Below, in pieces: positions 16,377-25,430 of a stretch of 64,000 bases of DNA. The stretch comes from Owenweeksia sp. Lineage in GTDB: Bacteria; Bacteroidota; Bacteroidia; Flavobacteriales; Schleiferiaceae. The stretch lies in assembly GCA_028285465.1 (NCBI GenBank), contig JANQPD010000045.1, positions 43,648 through 107,647 on the forward strand, written 5' to 3'. The notes beneath the pieces are model-generated. The model was not told the origin of the DNA. It did no database searches and worked only from the letters and a program-made list of their open reading frames with translations. A program made the translations under genes and the position numbers. Each line of letters begins with the position of its first letter. Within the stretch, counting starts at the first letter, position 1.

Positions 16377-16381
16377 GGGTA

Positions 16382-16720
16382 ATGAACAGCAATTCCCTAT
16401 TAAAAGGTACGTTAAGCCCTATCATTCTTAAGCTTTTGGCCGAGCAAGGGCAGATGTATGGCTACCAACTGATCCAAAGCATAAGGGAACGAAGTGGGGG
16501 ACATTTGCACATCAAGGAAGGAGCGCTCTACCCGGCCTTACATAAGCTGGAACAACAAGGCTTTTTAGAGGTGGAGCACCGGCAGGTATCCGGTCGTGTA
16601 CGCAAGTATTATCGCTTGGGAGCGAAGGGCAGGCGTGCTACGGAAGATAAGCTCTCTGAATTAAAAACCTTTGTGACCGCAGTACAAAGCATCCTGGAAC
16701 CTAAAACAAAGCTCTCATGA
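16382..16720 (+). CDS. PadR-family transcriptional regulator
   Basis: 112 residues. The winged helix has the PadR hallmarks: SPIILKLLAEQGQMYGYQLIQSI, then HLHIKEGALYPALHKLEQQGFLEVEHRQV and the wing RKYYRLGAKGRRA. A C-terminal helix follows for dimerisation. It should repress its own operon; the dyad over its promoter is the obvious site. It overlaps the next gene by 4 bp (ATGA), so the two are translationally coupled. Confidence 0.92.
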   Translation: MNSNSLLKGTLSPIILKLLAEQGQMYGYQLIQSIRERSGGHLHIKEGALYPALHKLEQQGFLEVEHRQVSGRVRKYYRLGAKGRRATEDKLSELKTFVTAVQSILEPKTKLS

Positions 16721-17370
16721 GTCCGGAGAAAATTGAAGCCATAAAAAAATACCTGAGTAAGAATGGGGTAAAGTACTATGATGTACAAGCGGAGCTCATT
16801 GATCATTTTGCCACGGCCGTGGAGAAAGCCCAGAGAGAGCAGCCGGGCATACCCTTTACATCTGCTCTATTAGCCGCACACCGGGCTTTCGGAGGGCGTG
16901 AAGGTTTCCACAAATACATTGAGGCCGCAGAAAGAAAGGTGCAGAAAAAAATTACATACCTCGTGGGGAAAACACTATTGGGGTACTTGAAATGGCCCTA
17001 CCTGTTGTTTACATTGACCTTGCTGTTTTCCTGGCGCCTGGGCGTGGAGCATTTGACGGACTTTACCACTCCTGTTTACGGGTTCATGTTGGTTTTTGTA
17101 TTTGTTGTGCTGTTCCTTAGTTGGCGTGTACGGAAAGAGCACATGCTTCTTCCCAAACGCGCCAGTGAGTCTTTAGGCTGGGTTTTTTATTTCAGCTATT
17201 ACTTGCTGGGAACCCCTTATATTTTTCGGGAACCCGAAAGTCTTCAGGCTATTAATCCCTGGTTCCACACGGCAGTGTTTACCTTTTTTACCTTACTCCC
17301 CATAGCCTGTTTGCAGTTGCCCCGGCTTACGGTGGCCGAAACCAGGAAACTGTACCCCGAAATGTCATAA
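16717..17370 (+). CDS. HAAS-domain membrane protein coupled to PadR
   Basis: 217 residues. The N-terminal ~75 residues (IKKYLSKNGVKYYDVQAELIDHFATAV...HRAFGGREGFHKYI) look like the HAAS domain that accompanies PadR regulators. Four predicted membrane helices follow (LLFTLTLLFSWRLGV, GFMLVFVFVVLFLSW, WVFYFSYYLLG, FHTAVFTFFTLLPIACL). PadR-HAAS modules are thought to sense envelope state or a small molecule and modulate PadR, but the ligand is unknown. The gene overlaps PadR by 4 bp. Confidence 0.72.
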   Translation: MSPEKIEAIKKYLSKNGVKYYDVQAELIDHFATAVEKAQREQPGIPFTSALLAAHRAFGGREGFHKYIEAAERKVQKKITYLVGKTLLGYLKWPYLLFTLTLLFSWRLGVEHLTDFTTPVYGFMLVFVFVVLFLSWRVRKEHMLLPKRASESLGWVFYFSYYLLGTPYIFREPESLQAINPWFHTAVFTFFTLLPIACLQLPRLTVAETRKLYPEMS

Positions 17371-17443
17371 ATCAGCTAAAAAGCATTTTTATGCCCGCCA
17401 ACAGTTTCGGATATTCGTAGCAGTACTTTCACAAACGTCTGAT

Positions 17444-18577
17444 ATGAAATTCCTGAAATTCTTAGCCGTCTTTCTCCTTATCCTGGGCCTTGTCGTTTTA
17501 GGTCTTTTTCTCACCGGGAATCAATACCTGGTAAAGGGCGTGTGGGCCACTTATCTGCACGGATATAAGAGCGCCAGCATCGGAGATGCCCGCTTTTTTG
17601 TAACGCGCGAGGTGCCTGCACGCAAGCCCGAATCCTGGACCATTTCACCTGGCTACAATGAAAAGAAACTGAGTGAAAAGCTTAATAACACCCTCGAAGA
17701 AAGCGAGAGCGTAGCCTTTTTAGTCGTAAAAGGAGGAGCCATTGCCTATGAGCAATACTGGGAGGGGTACAGCGATACTTCGCATTCCAATTCTTTTTCT
17801 ATGGCGAAAACGATTACTAATATGCTGGTACAGTTGGCCATAGAACAGGGCTATATAAGCTCCTGGGACGACAAAGTAGCGGATTACCTTCCTGAAATAG
17901 AAGGCCCTTACCGGGAAAAGCTCACCCTGCGTCATTTAGGTACAATGCGGGCGGGTTTGCAATGGAATGAGCATTATACCAATGCATTTGACATTACCGC
18001 ACGCGCTTACTACGGGCCGGATGTAGAGAAGTTGCTGCTCAACGAAGTACCTGTGGTACAGGAGCCGGGCAGTACCTACGAGTATCAAAGCGGGGCAACC
18101 CAACTATTGGGCCTAGTGCTTGCCCGGGCCACCGACCAAACCGTAAGTGAGTTTGCTTCCCGCAATCTTTGGCAGGCCATAGGTGCCCGGCAGCCTGCCC
18201 GCTGGCATCTCGACAAAAAGAATGGCATGGAACTTACTTATTGCTGCTTTAACAGCAACGCCCGCGATTTTGCCCGCCTGGGCTTGCTTTACGCCCATTA
18301 TGGCCGCTGGGGCGAGCAACAGCTGCTAGACTCTTCCTTCGTATACCATGCCTCTCAACCCATAGGTAGTGCCTATTACGGGCACAGCTTTTGGGTAGAT
18401 CAGCATCAGCTAACACCCGTCTTTTATTCCCGGGGTATTCTGGGACAGTACATCATCGCCATCCCCGAAAAGGAACTGGTAATCGTACGGCTCGGGCACC
18501 GGGAGTTGGAAGCCGTGCAAGAAGCCCATACCCGCCTGGAGCAGACCATGGTAGAAGAAGTGTTGAAGTATTTTTGA
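17444..18577 (+). CDS. membrane-anchored serine hydrolase (class C beta-lactamase fold)
   Basis: 377 residues. An N-terminal membrane anchor (about 5-25) is followed by a beta-lactamase/transpeptidase-like domain. The nucleophile motif SMAK is Ser119-Lys122. The second motif, usually Y-x-N, reads Tyr214-Gln-Ser216 (YEYQSGATQLLG). A late GILGQYIIAIPEKELVIVRLGHR resembles the strand with the third motif, but the canonical KTG is absent (here H or R-G). The most likely roles are a peptidase or esterase acting on peptidoglycan fragments or D-amino peptides; resistance activity should not be inferred. The gene is monocistronic. Confidence 0.82.
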   Translation: MKFLKFLAVFLLILGLVVLGLFLTGNQYLVKGVWATYLHGYKSASIGDARFFVTREVPARKPESWTISPGYNEKKLSEKLNNTLEESESVAFLVVKGGAIAYEQYWEGYSDTSHSNSFSMAKTITNMLVQLAIEQGYISSWDDKVADYLPEIEGPYREKLTLRHLGTMRAGLQWNEHYTNAFDITARAYYGPDVEKLLLNEVPVVQEPGSTYEYQSGATQLLGLVLARATDQTVSEFASRNLWQAIGARQPARWHLDKKNGMELTYCCFNSNARDFARLGLLYAHYGRWGEQQLLDSSFVYHASQPIGSAYYGHSFWVDQHQLTPVFYSRGILGQYIIAIPEKELVIVRLGHRELEAVQEAHTRLEQTMVEEVLKYF

Positions 18578-18756
18578 AAGTAATACCCGGAGGTACCCAT
18601 CTTGTCCCGGATTTTATGATTTGCATTACAAAATAGTCACATATTCAGGTCTCAAAGTACCAATCAGGTATATATAATGTCTCCCTGCCAGTTAACGGTA
18701 GATATTCATCCCCTGCTCATACAATGATTATTATTTGGAAAGGCAATAGAAGGCAT

Positions 18757-19623
18757 ATGAAGAATAGGTTTTTGTTCGTTCTTTTTGCGATAGGTGTATT
18801 GAGCATCCCCTCTCATGCACAGTGTAAGGCTGATGCCGGAGACTCTTCTATTGTACTTTGTTATGGAGATACCATAACCTTAGGCGGGAACCCTTCTGCG
18901 TTTAATGGAGTTCCCCCATACACTTATTCATGGTCTATTGAGCCTGTTCAAGTAGGAGCCCTTCGTTTTTATGCCTCACACTTTTTAAATGATACTACTC
19001 TATCAAATCCAGAAATGACAGAATCCTGGGGTGAAAAGCTGGAGTTTTTTTTAACCGTAACGGATGCCAATAATTGTACTTCAAGGGATAGTATTCGAAT
19101 ACTCTTTTCGCAATATACCATTGGGCTTGGTTTTATTTCCAGAACAATTAATAAAGGAGACTCTGTTTACCTGAACAACGGAAGTAACATAGGAGGGGGT
19201 ATTGGAAGTAAAAAGTACGTATGGCGGCCAAATCATGGATTGAGGGATTCAACCAGTTTGTCTTTTTGGGCTAAGCCAGACAGCTCTATTGAATACTACT
19301 TAACTGTGACTGATTCTGTTGGTTGTCATGTAGAAGGCCCTCCTTATTATAAAATAACAGTAAACCCCACTTCTAATCCAGAAGCTAAAGCTCTAAATCA
19401 ACGTATTAGGTTTTTTCCGAATCCAGCAAGTGAGCTATTAAGATGGGAAACAGGCGGTTTAAAAATTAACGAAATACGTATCGTTGACGTATTGGGCAGG
19501 GATATAAAGATTTTAAACAAGGATAGAAATGAAGGAAACATAAGCGGGTTACCTACAGGAGTTTATTTCATCGTCTTTGATACAGCATACGGTTTGGTGC
19601 GGAAGAAACTGCACAAACTCTAG
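18757..19623 (+). CDS. secreted protein with T9SS type A sorting domain
   Basis: 288 residues from ATG 18757 (MKNRFLFVLF...SHAQC); an upstream in-frame ATG at 18724 adds 11 residues without a signal-like start. After the signal peptide come two PKD-like or Ig-like beta regions (VLCYGDTITLGG...YSWSIEPV, YVWRPNHGLRDST). The C-terminal ~75 residues match the type A sorting domain: RIRFFPNPASELLRWE...VDVLGRDIK...LPTGVYFIVF...KKLHKL. The protein should cross the outer membrane by type IX secretion and attach to the surface or be released. Base composition is visibly more AT-rich than the genes around it. The 146 bp before the gene hold no clear promoter. Confidence 0.8.
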   Translation: MKNRFLFVLFAIGVLSIPSHAQCKADAGDSSIVLCYGDTITLGGNPSAFNGVPPYTYSWSIEPVQVGALRFYASHFLNDTTLSNPEMTESWGEKLEFFLTVTDANNCTSRDSIRILFSQYTIGLGFISRTINKGDSVYLNNGSNIGGGIGSKKYVWRPNHGLRDSTSLSFWAKPDSSIEYYLTVTDSVGCHVEGPPYYKITVNPTSNPEAKALNQRIRFFPNPASELLRWETGGLKINEIRIVDVLGRDIKILNKDRNEGNISGLPTGVYFIVFDTAYGLVRKKLHKL

Positions 19624-19640
19624 CTGTTTCAGATAATGGA

Positions 19641-20024
19641 TTAAAACCCATTTTGACGCAACAATCGTACATCCGCTTCCAGCAAACCGGGAAAACGAAT
19701 GAGTTCTGAAGCTTCAACCCAACGGAAGTTAACATGCTCGCTAAGCTTTGGCAGGCCTTTATACAAACGACAGAAAAGGGGAACCAGTTTAATGTATTTC
19801 TCCCTGTAGCGATGTGCAACCGCCTTTCCCTTGCGGGAGACCTGTATGTCGAGGTGAAGTTCTTCCCGTACTTCGCGGGTCAATGCTTCAGCATAGCTTT
19901 CTCCCTGCTCCACCTTACCCCCGGGAAACTCCCATGCCCCCGGGTGAGGCATGGTATTGGAACGCTGCACTAGTAAATAGTGCCCCGTTTGGTTTTGTAA
20001 AAGCGCGCATACTACGGTTGTCAT
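19641..20024 (-). CDS. mutT: 8-oxo-dGTP diphosphatase-like Nudix hydrolase
   Basis: 127 residues from ATG 20024. The Nudix box is complete at about 35-58 (GGKVEQGESYAEAL, then REVREELHL), giving the metal-binding Glu residues. The preceding segment LLVQRSNTMPHPGAWEFPGG is typical of MutT-like enzymes that clean oxidised nucleotides. Substrate specificity within the Nudix family is inferred from similarity and length. The gene is divergent from uvrC; each start lies 4 nt from a -7 box, so two DNA-maintenance genes face each other across less than 100 bp. Confidence 0.82.
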   Translation of the reverse strand: MTTVVCALLQNQTGHYLLVQRSNTMPHPGAWEFPGGKVEQGESYAEALTREVREELHLDIQVSRKGKAVAHRYREKYIKLVPLFCRLYKGLPKLSEHVNFRWVEASELIRFPGLLEADVRLLRQNGF

Positions 20025-20028
20025 GTGG

Positions 20029-20036
20029 CGAAGATA
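20029..20036 (-). promoter_or_regulatory. -7 promoter element (TATCTTCG) abutting the mutT start
   Basis: On the minus strand TATCTTCG (one mismatch to TAnnTTTG) ends 4 nt before the ATG, giving a predicted leaderless transcript. Confidence 0.45.
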
Positions 20037-20105
20037 AAGGGAGTGCATGCTTCTTTTAGTGGCAAATCACCTGCATTCCCCCTTCGGGATTCCCCTTTCA
20101 AAAAG

Positions 20106-20113
20106 TACCTTTG
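20106..20113 (+). promoter_or_regulatory. -7 promoter element (TACCTTTG) abutting the uvrC start
   Basis: Perfect TAnnTTTG match ending 4 nt before ATG 20118. This supports 20118 over the upstream in-frame start at 20025. Confidence 0.6.
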
Positions 20114-20117
20114 CCTG

Positions 20118-21926
20118 ATGCCTTCAGAAAAGATCAGCCATATGCTCAAAACATTGCCCGACAAACCGGGCGTGTACCAGCACCTGGACAAGAAAGGCAA
20201 CATCCTTTACATTGGTAAGGCCAAAGACCTGAAAAAGCGTGTCAGCAGCTATTTCACGAAGGGCCACGACAATGCCCGCACCTATATGCTGGTAAAACGC
20301 ATTGACCATGTAAAAACCATTGTTACGGAAACGGAGTTTGATGCCTTGCTGCTGGAAAACAACCTGATAAAGGAGTACCAGCCCAAGTACAACGTAAACC
20401 TGAAAGACGACAAGACCTATCCCTGGATATGTATTAAGAAAGAGCGTTTCCCAAGGATCTTTCCCACACGTACACAGCCCGATGACGGGAGCGAGTATTT
20501 TGGCCCTTACGCTTCTGTGAAGGTAATGAAAACCGTATTGGAGCTCATTCGCCAGCTTTATCATATCCGTACCTGTAAACTCAACTTAAGCGAAGAGAAC
20601 ATAGCGGAAGCCAAATTCCGGGTATGCCTCGAATACCATATTGGAAATTGTTTAGGCCCCTGTGAGGGGAAACAAAGCGAAGCCGATTACAATGCGGATG
20701 TTGAGAGTGCGCGTGAACTGATAAAGGGAAATTTAAACGCGGTAAAACGCCTGCTGAGCAGGCAAATGCAGGAGTATGCAACGGCCTTACGGTTTGAAGA
20801 TGCGCAAAAAACGAAGGAAAAACTGCAGATGGTAGAACGCTACCAGGCAAAGTCTACCGTAGTACACCCCGACATTACCAACGTAGACGTGTTTTCGGTA
20901 ATTACCGATGCCGAGTATGGCTACGTAAATTACCTTAAAATCATTGATGGCGCGGTATTGCAGTCGCATACGGTAGAATTAAAGAAGAAGCTGGACGAAA
21001 CCCCGGAAGAGCTTTTGGAAATGACCCTTTTGGAGATCCGTGCCCTGTTCAAATCCACCAGCAAAGAACTGTACCTCTCGCACCACATAGAAACGGAAAT
21101 ACCCGGTACAAAGATCAGTATTCCCCAAAGGGGAGACAAAAAACACCTGGTGGAGCTGAGCCTGAAAAATGCGCGTTATTTCCGTCTGGAAAAACTGAAA
21201 AACATCCAGATCGTAGATCCTGACCGGCATGTAAAGCGGCTTATGCAGCAAATGAAAGAAGATCTGCGGTTGAGGGAAGAGCCCCGGCACATAGAGTGTT
21301 TCGACAATTCCAACATACAGGGAACCAACCCGGTGGCTGCCTGCGTGGTATTTAAAGACGGGAAAGCAAGTAAAAAGGAGTACCGTCATTTCAATATCAA
21401 AACCGTAGAAGGGCCGGATGACTTTGCCAGTATGGAGGAAGTAGTATTCAGGCGCTACAGCCGTTTGTTGAACGAGGGGGAACCCCTGCCCCAACTCATC
21501 GTGATAGACGGAGGAAAAGGGCAGTTGAACGCAGCGCTGAAAGCTTTGGAAAACCTGGACCTGCGGGGAAAGATTGCCATATTGGGGATTGCAAAAAAGC
21601 TTGAAGAGCTCTTTTTTCCCGGGGATAAATACCCCCTTTACCTCGATAAGCGTTCGGAGACCTTAAAAGTGATCCAGCGCCTCCGGGATGAGGCACACCG
21701 CTTTGGCATTACCCACCACCGCAACCGCAGGAGTAAAAGCACCATGCGTTCCGAGCTGGAGGAGATTCCCGGCATAGGTCCGGCTACAATAAAAGAACTC
21801 CTGCGCAAATTTAAATCGGTAAAGCGTGTAAAAGAAGCCGATGAAACCGAACTTGCGGAACTCATTGGCCCGGCAAAAGCAAAAACAATGGTAAGGCACT
21901 TCAGTAAAATCGAAAGTAAAAAGTGA
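20118..21926 (+). CDS. uvrC: UvrABC excision nuclease subunit C
   Basis: 602 residues from ATG 20118. An N-terminal GIY-YIG nuclease domain (PDKPGVYQHLDKKGNILYIG, then KAKDLKKRVSSYF) makes the 3' incision. A Cys-rich segment follows (CLEYHIGNCLGPCEG), then a UVR motif (ALRFEDAQKTKEKLQMVE), the RNase H-like UvrC domain with catalytic acids (IECFDNSNIQGTNPVAACVVF, LIVIDGGKGQL) and a C-terminal helix-hairpin-helix pair (LEEIPGIGPATIKELLRKFKSV). It acts with UvrA and UvrB in nucleotide excision repair. Its stop overlaps the patatin start by 4 bp. Confidence 0.97.
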   Translation: MPSEKISHMLKTLPDKPGVYQHLDKKGNILYIGKAKDLKKRVSSYFTKGHDNARTYMLVKRIDHVKTIVTETEFDALLLENNLIKEYQPKYNVNLKDDKTYPWICIKKERFPRIFPTRTQPDDGSEYFGPYASVKVMKTVLELIRQLYHIRTCKLNLSEENIAEAKFRVCLEYHIGNCLGPCEGKQSEADYNADVESARELIKGNLNAVKRLLSRQMQEYATALRFEDAQKTKEKLQMVERYQAKSTVVHPDITNVDVFSVITDAEYGYVNYLKIIDGAVLQSHTVELKKKLDETPEELLEMTLLEIRALFKSTSKELYLSHHIETEIPGTKISIPQRGDKKHLVELSLKNARYFRLEKLKNIQIVDPDRHVKRLMQQMKEDLRLREEPRHIECFDNSNIQGTNPVAACVVFKDGKASKKEYRHFNIKTVEGPDDFASMEEVVFRRYSRLLNEGEPLPQLIVIDGGKGQLNAALKALENLDLRGKIAILGIAKKLEELFFPGDKYPLYLDKRSETLKVIQRLRDEAHRFGITHHRNRRSKSTMRSELEEIPGIGPATIKELLRKFKSVKRVKEADETELAELIGPAKAKTMVRHFSKIESKK

Positions 21927-24103
21927 GACGGCATTTGTTTTGTGCGTTTTTCCTTTTCGGGCTGCTCCCCATGCTGGCGCAGCCGGGCCTTGATAGCGCA
22001 AAAAGCGGAAGTATAGGCTTGGTGTTAAGTGGAGGAGGGGCCAAAGCCATGGCCCATATCGGTGCTTTGCGGGTTATCGAGCGAGCGGGGATTAAGGTCG
22101 ACTACATCAGTGGGACCAGCATGGGTGCCATAGTGGGCGCTATGTATGCTTTGGGGTACAGCGTAGATGAAATTGAGGCGTATTTGCGCCAGGTAGACTG
22201 GCAGGCTTTGTTAACGAATGAAGTACCTCGTAACCGGCTCAGTTTTTTTGACCGCAAAACGGAGAATCGTTACTTGCTTAACTTCCCGGTGTATGAGGGG
22301 CGCCCTCGCTTGCCGGTGGGTCTTAATTATGGCCAGTACATCTTGAAAGAATTGAGTCTGTTGAGCCAGCAAGCCTACCGGTATGAGCGTTTTTCCGACT
22401 TTCCAATACCTTTTCTTTGTGTAGCTACCGATCTGGAAACCGGGAAATTACGTGTGTTTGAGGAAGGAAGGCTTATAGATGCCTTGCGTTCTTCCACGGC
22501 TTTTCCCAGCTTGTTTACGCCTTACGGTTTTGAAGGCCATCTCTATGTTGACGGGGGTGTACTCAACAACTACCCGGTGAAGCAATTGAAAGAAAAGGGC
22601 ATACAGCACATCATAGGAGTAGACGTACAGGACCTGCTTTATACAAAGAATGAATTGAACTCGGTAGTTCGGGTATTGGAGCAAACCTCTTCCTTTATCC
22701 GGGTTAGCGATTATAAGGAGCAATTGCGCTATACAGACGTACTGATAAAACCCGATATACCCGAAGCAGGCCTTACCACTTTCGAGCTTTTTGACGAGAT
22801 CGTAAAACGCGGAGAAGAGGCCGCTCTTGCCCAGCTGCCCGCATTGATGGAAATGGCAGGGAAAAGTATACCTGAGCAAACGGAAAGTGTGAGCGCCTTA
22901 CCCATGCAGGAGTTTTACATACACAAGATCAATATAAAAGGCCTGGAGGAAAATACCCGCAATTACGTATTGGGGAAACTGCGCATAAGAGAAGGAGAAA
23001 TGTGCGACCTGGGCCGTGTTAACCGGGGCATGGACCAATTGTACGGATCGCACCACTTCACCTACGTAGACTATACCCTTAGCGAGGCAGACACCGGGTA
23101 TGCATTCAACCTGAACCTTACCGAAAACAGCAGCCTTGCCCAGTTTAGAGTAGGGCTAAACTACAATGATGATTACAAGACAGCCCTTCTGCTGAACTAT
23201 ACCAAGCGCAACCTGCTTTTTAAAAATGACCGCCTGAGTGCAGACCTTGCCGTAGGCGACAATACCCGCACTTTGCTCAACTATTTCGTAGACAGAGGGT
23301 ATATACCTACTTTGGGTGCAAAATTCAGAAGCAATCGCTTTACATTCAGGGGGTATACAGCCGGGAAACCGGTAGTACAGCGGGTATACCAGGATTATTC
23401 GCTGGACTTTTTCATCCAGTCTACTTTGTACGATGCCTACGCCATTGGGGGCGGGATACAACTTGAGAATGTAGAGATCAACCAGGACTTGAACTTTGCC
23501 GGGGAAGAGGGGTTGAACAAAAGCTTTTTAAACTATTACGGTTTTGTCGATTTTGACTCTTTTGATGATGCCAATTACCCCAGCAGAGGCTTCAAGTTGC
23601 AGGCGCAAGGACGTATCATTGCTGAACAAAGAAGCTTTCAACGTTTCTTTGAACCGAGTTCTGTAGTTGACGTAGGCTATAGCCAGGCACTCTCTTTTGG
23701 CGGCAGGTTCAGCTTAATTACCCGCTTATGGGGCGCCACAACCATTGGCCCCAACCTGGATGATCCGTATAAAGTTTACCTGGGCAGCATGGGCAAGGAA
23801 TACATCAATTACATCCAGCCCTTTATCGGCTACAGGTATATGGAACTGATAGGCCGCAATGCATTGATGGCCAGGGGAGATCTCTTTTTTGAGGCTTGGA
23901 GAAATCATTTCTTTACCCTTAAGGGAAACCTTGGTAAATTAGAGCCAACTTTTAACGGGCTTTTCGGTAGCGATGTAGTGCTCGACGGTTATTCGGTGGG
24001 ATATAGCTACAAAAGCCCGCTAGGGCCGCTGGAGATAAACTTGGCGGGAAGTACCAACCATGCGCGCCTGTATACATATGTGCGGTTAGGATTTTGGTTT
24101 TAA
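21923..24103 (+). CDS. patatin-like phospholipase with BamA/TamA-like outer-membrane barrel
   Basis: 726 residues starting at GTG 21923 inside the uvrC stop (GTGA). The signal peptide ends near MLAQ. The patatin domain carries the oxyanion segment LVLSGGGAKAMAHIG, nucleophile Ser66 in GTSMGA and catalytic Asp210 in YVDGGVLNNYP. A POTRA-like segment follows (FYIHKINIKGLEENTRNYVLGKL) and then a 16-strand-type barrel ending in an aromatic residue (LYTYVRLGFWF). This is the PlpD-like class in which a surface or periplasmic lipase is fused to an outer-membrane barrel. It is probably cotranscribed with uvrC and the Crp gene downstream. Confidence 0.88.
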   Translation: MRRHLFCAFFLFGLLPMLAQPGLDSAKSGSIGLVLSGGGAKAMAHIGALRVIERAGIKVDYISGTSMGAIVGAMYALGYSVDEIEAYLRQVDWQALLTNEVPRNRLSFFDRKTENRYLLNFPVYEGRPRLPVGLNYGQYILKELSLLSQQAYRYERFSDFPIPFLCVATDLETGKLRVFEEGRLIDALRSSTAFPSLFTPYGFEGHLYVDGGVLNNYPVKQLKEKGIQHIIGVDVQDLLYTKNELNSVVRVLEQTSSFIRVSDYKEQLRYTDVLIKPDIPEAGLTTFELFDEIVKRGEEAALAQLPALMEMAGKSIPEQTESVSALPMQEFYIHKINIKGLEENTRNYVLGKLRIREGEMCDLGRVNRGMDQLYGSHHFTYVDYTLSEADTGYAFNLNLTENSSLAQFRVGLNYNDDYKTALLLNYTKRNLLFKNDRLSADLAVGDNTRTLLNYFVDRGYIPTLGAKFRSNRFTFRGYTAGKPVVQRVYQDYSLDFFIQSTLYDAYAIGGGIQLENVEINQDLNFAGEEGLNKSFLNYYGFVDFDSFDDANYPSRGFKLQAQGRIIAEQRSFQRFFEPSSVVDVGYSQALSFGGRFSLITRLWGATTIGPNLDDPYKVYLGSMGKEYINYIQPFIGYRYMELIGRNALMARGDLFFEAWRNHFFTLKGNLGKLEPTFNGLFGSDVVLDGYSVGYSYKSPLGPLEINLAGSTNHARLYTYVRLGFWF

Positions 24104-24112
24104 ACAATAGTG

Positions 24113-24787
24113 ATGAGCGAACTTTGGTATTTTAATGACGTAAACCTTTTCGATGTAATGTGCCCCCATAAGGTTGGTAACTTTGGAGGACAAGGACATT
24201 TTAAAGAGTATCAAAAAGGGGAGAACATCTATTTTACCGATGATCCGGCTAGCACGATGTATCTCATTGCTTCGGGTAAAGTGCGCATCCTCAATTATAC
24301 CGATGACGGAGAAGAAGTGGTAAAGGCCATATTGGGGCGCGGGGAAATGTTTGGCGAACTGGCCCTGTTGGGTCAGGAACAAAGAACAGATATAGCCGAA
24401 GCCATGGACAAGGGTACCCTGGTGTGTCCCGTCAAGATCGAGATGGTAAAAGAACTGATGAAGGACGACCAGGAGTTCAGCTTTAAAATTTACAAATGGC
24501 TGGGCTGGCGTATGAAGAAAATGGAACGTAAAATTGACAACCTCATTTTTAAAGACGTACGTGCCAGGCTGGTCGATTTTATCCACGAACTCGCCACGGA
24601 AAAAGGGAGGCGGGCCGGCGACTCCGTGCAGGTAGAACACTTCTTTACCCACAAGAACATTGCCAACCTCATTGGCACTTCACGCCAAACGGTAACTACC
24701 ACACTCAACGAACTGCGCGATGAGGGCGTACTGGACTTTGACCGCAGGCATTTCTACATCAAAAACATCCAGGCTTTACGGGCTTAA
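24113..24787 (+). CDS. Crp/Fnr-family transcriptional regulator
   Basis: 224 residues from ATG 24113; an adjacent GTG at 24110 is the alternative. The cyclic-nucleotide-binding-type beta-roll covers about 30-120 (GENIYFTDDPASTMYLIASGKVRI, GEMFGELALLG). A dimer helix follows, then an HTH with THKNIANLIGTSRQTVTTTLNELRDEG. There is no N-terminal Cys cluster of the FNR type; a lone Cys17 and Cys106 are present. The effector is unknown. The gene begins 9 bp after the patatin stop, so it is probably in the uvrC operon. Confidence 0.88.
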   Translation: MSELWYFNDVNLFDVMCPHKVGNFGGQGHFKEYQKGENIYFTDDPASTMYLIASGKVRILNYTDDGEEVVKAILGRGEMFGELALLGQEQRTDIAEAMDKGTLVCPVKIEMVKELMKDDQEFSFKIYKWLGWRMKKMERKIDNLIFKDVRARLVDFIHELATEKGRRAGDSVQVEHFFTHKNIANLIGTSRQTVTTTLNELRDEGVLDFDRRHFYIKNIQALRA

Positions 24788-24824
24788 ATTATGGCGTCTT
24801 TTGAAGAGGTTAATAAGTTTTGAT

Positions 24825-24832
24825 TATTTTTG
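24825..24832 (+). promoter_or_regulatory. -7 promoter element (TATTTTTG) of the TetR-ABC operon
   Basis: Perfect TAnnTTTG match 22 nt before the TetR ATG. A TTG at 24801-24803 gives a 21-nt spacer, fitting a -33 element. The 3' end of the box overlaps the TetR dyad by 2 nt. Confidence 0.6.
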
Positions 24833-24848
24833 ACTGACCGTTTAGTCA
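24831..24848. promoter_or_regulatory. TetR operator (imperfect dyad)
   Basis: TGACTGACCGTTTAGTCA is an 18-bp dyad with 14 of 18 positions symmetric, centred just downstream of the -7 box. TGACTGACnnnnTAGTCA-type sites are typical TetR operators, so autorepression of the exporter operon is predicted. Confidence 0.65.
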
Positions 24849-24854
24849 ATAGAA

Positions 24855-25430
24855 ATGTCTCCGAGAACCAAAACTGCTAATGAGCAGCTAAAACAGAAAA
24901 CAAGGCAAAGCATTGTAGAAGCTGCTTTCACCTTATTTGCCGAAAGGGGCTATGCACAAACCAGTATGACCCTTGTAGCGCAAAGAGCGGGCATTTCCAA
25001 AGGATTGATCTACCACTATTTTCAAAGCAAGCAAGAGCTGCTGCTGGGGATCTTCCATTTTTACAAGCAGCAGGGAGCGCAGCAACTGGCATGGGACGAA
25101 AGCGATTCAGCGGCCCAAAAACTGCGTAAGCTCATAGAGTTAAACTTCAGCTACCTGACCGATCAACCCCAGATACGCAAATTTTCATTTCAGATTGCCT
25201 TACAGGCAGAGGTGGTAGAGGGCTTGAAAAAGGCAATAGAGCAAAACAAAGGGTATTGGGAAAAGCAAATGCACGAGATTTTCCGTGCGCTTGGGTATGC
25301 TGAGCCCGAGCTGGAAAGTATAAAGCTCACCTGCCTGATGGATGGGATAGCCCTGCGTTACCTTTCCGTGCACGACTACCCTCTTGCCCGTATGAAACAA
25401 CTTATCTTCAAAGAATACGGACTCTTATGA
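24855..25430 (+). CDS. TetR/AcrR-family repressor
   Basis: 191 residues. The N-terminal HTH reads RQSIVEAAFTLFAERGYAQTSM, then LVAQRAGISKGLIYHYFQSKQELL, a canonical TetR DNA-binding domain. The all-helical ligand domain follows. It is the first gene of an operon with an ABC exporter (4-bp overlap ATGA with the ATPase gene), so it probably senses an exported compound and derepresses the pump. Its operator is visible over its own promoter. Confidence 0.94.
   Translation: MSPRTKTANEQLKQKTRQSIVEAAFTLFAERGYAQTSMTLVAQRAGISKGLIYHYFQSKQELLLGIFHFYKQQGAQQLAWDESDSAAQKLRKLIELNFSYLTDQPQIRKFSFQIALQAEVVEGLKKAIEQNKGYWEKQMHEIFRALGYAEPELESIKLTCLMDGIALRYLSVHDYPLARMKQLIFKEYGLL

Noticed and set aside
17444..18577. 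Antibiotic resistance beta-lactamase
   Set aside because: SMAK is present, but the second motif is YQS and the third lacks KTG; the membrane anchor and family point to a general serine hydrolase.
20025..20117. Longer uvrC start upstream of 20118
   Set aside because: It would overlap the -7 boxes and the mutT promoter; ATG 20118 is placed 4 nt after a perfect box.
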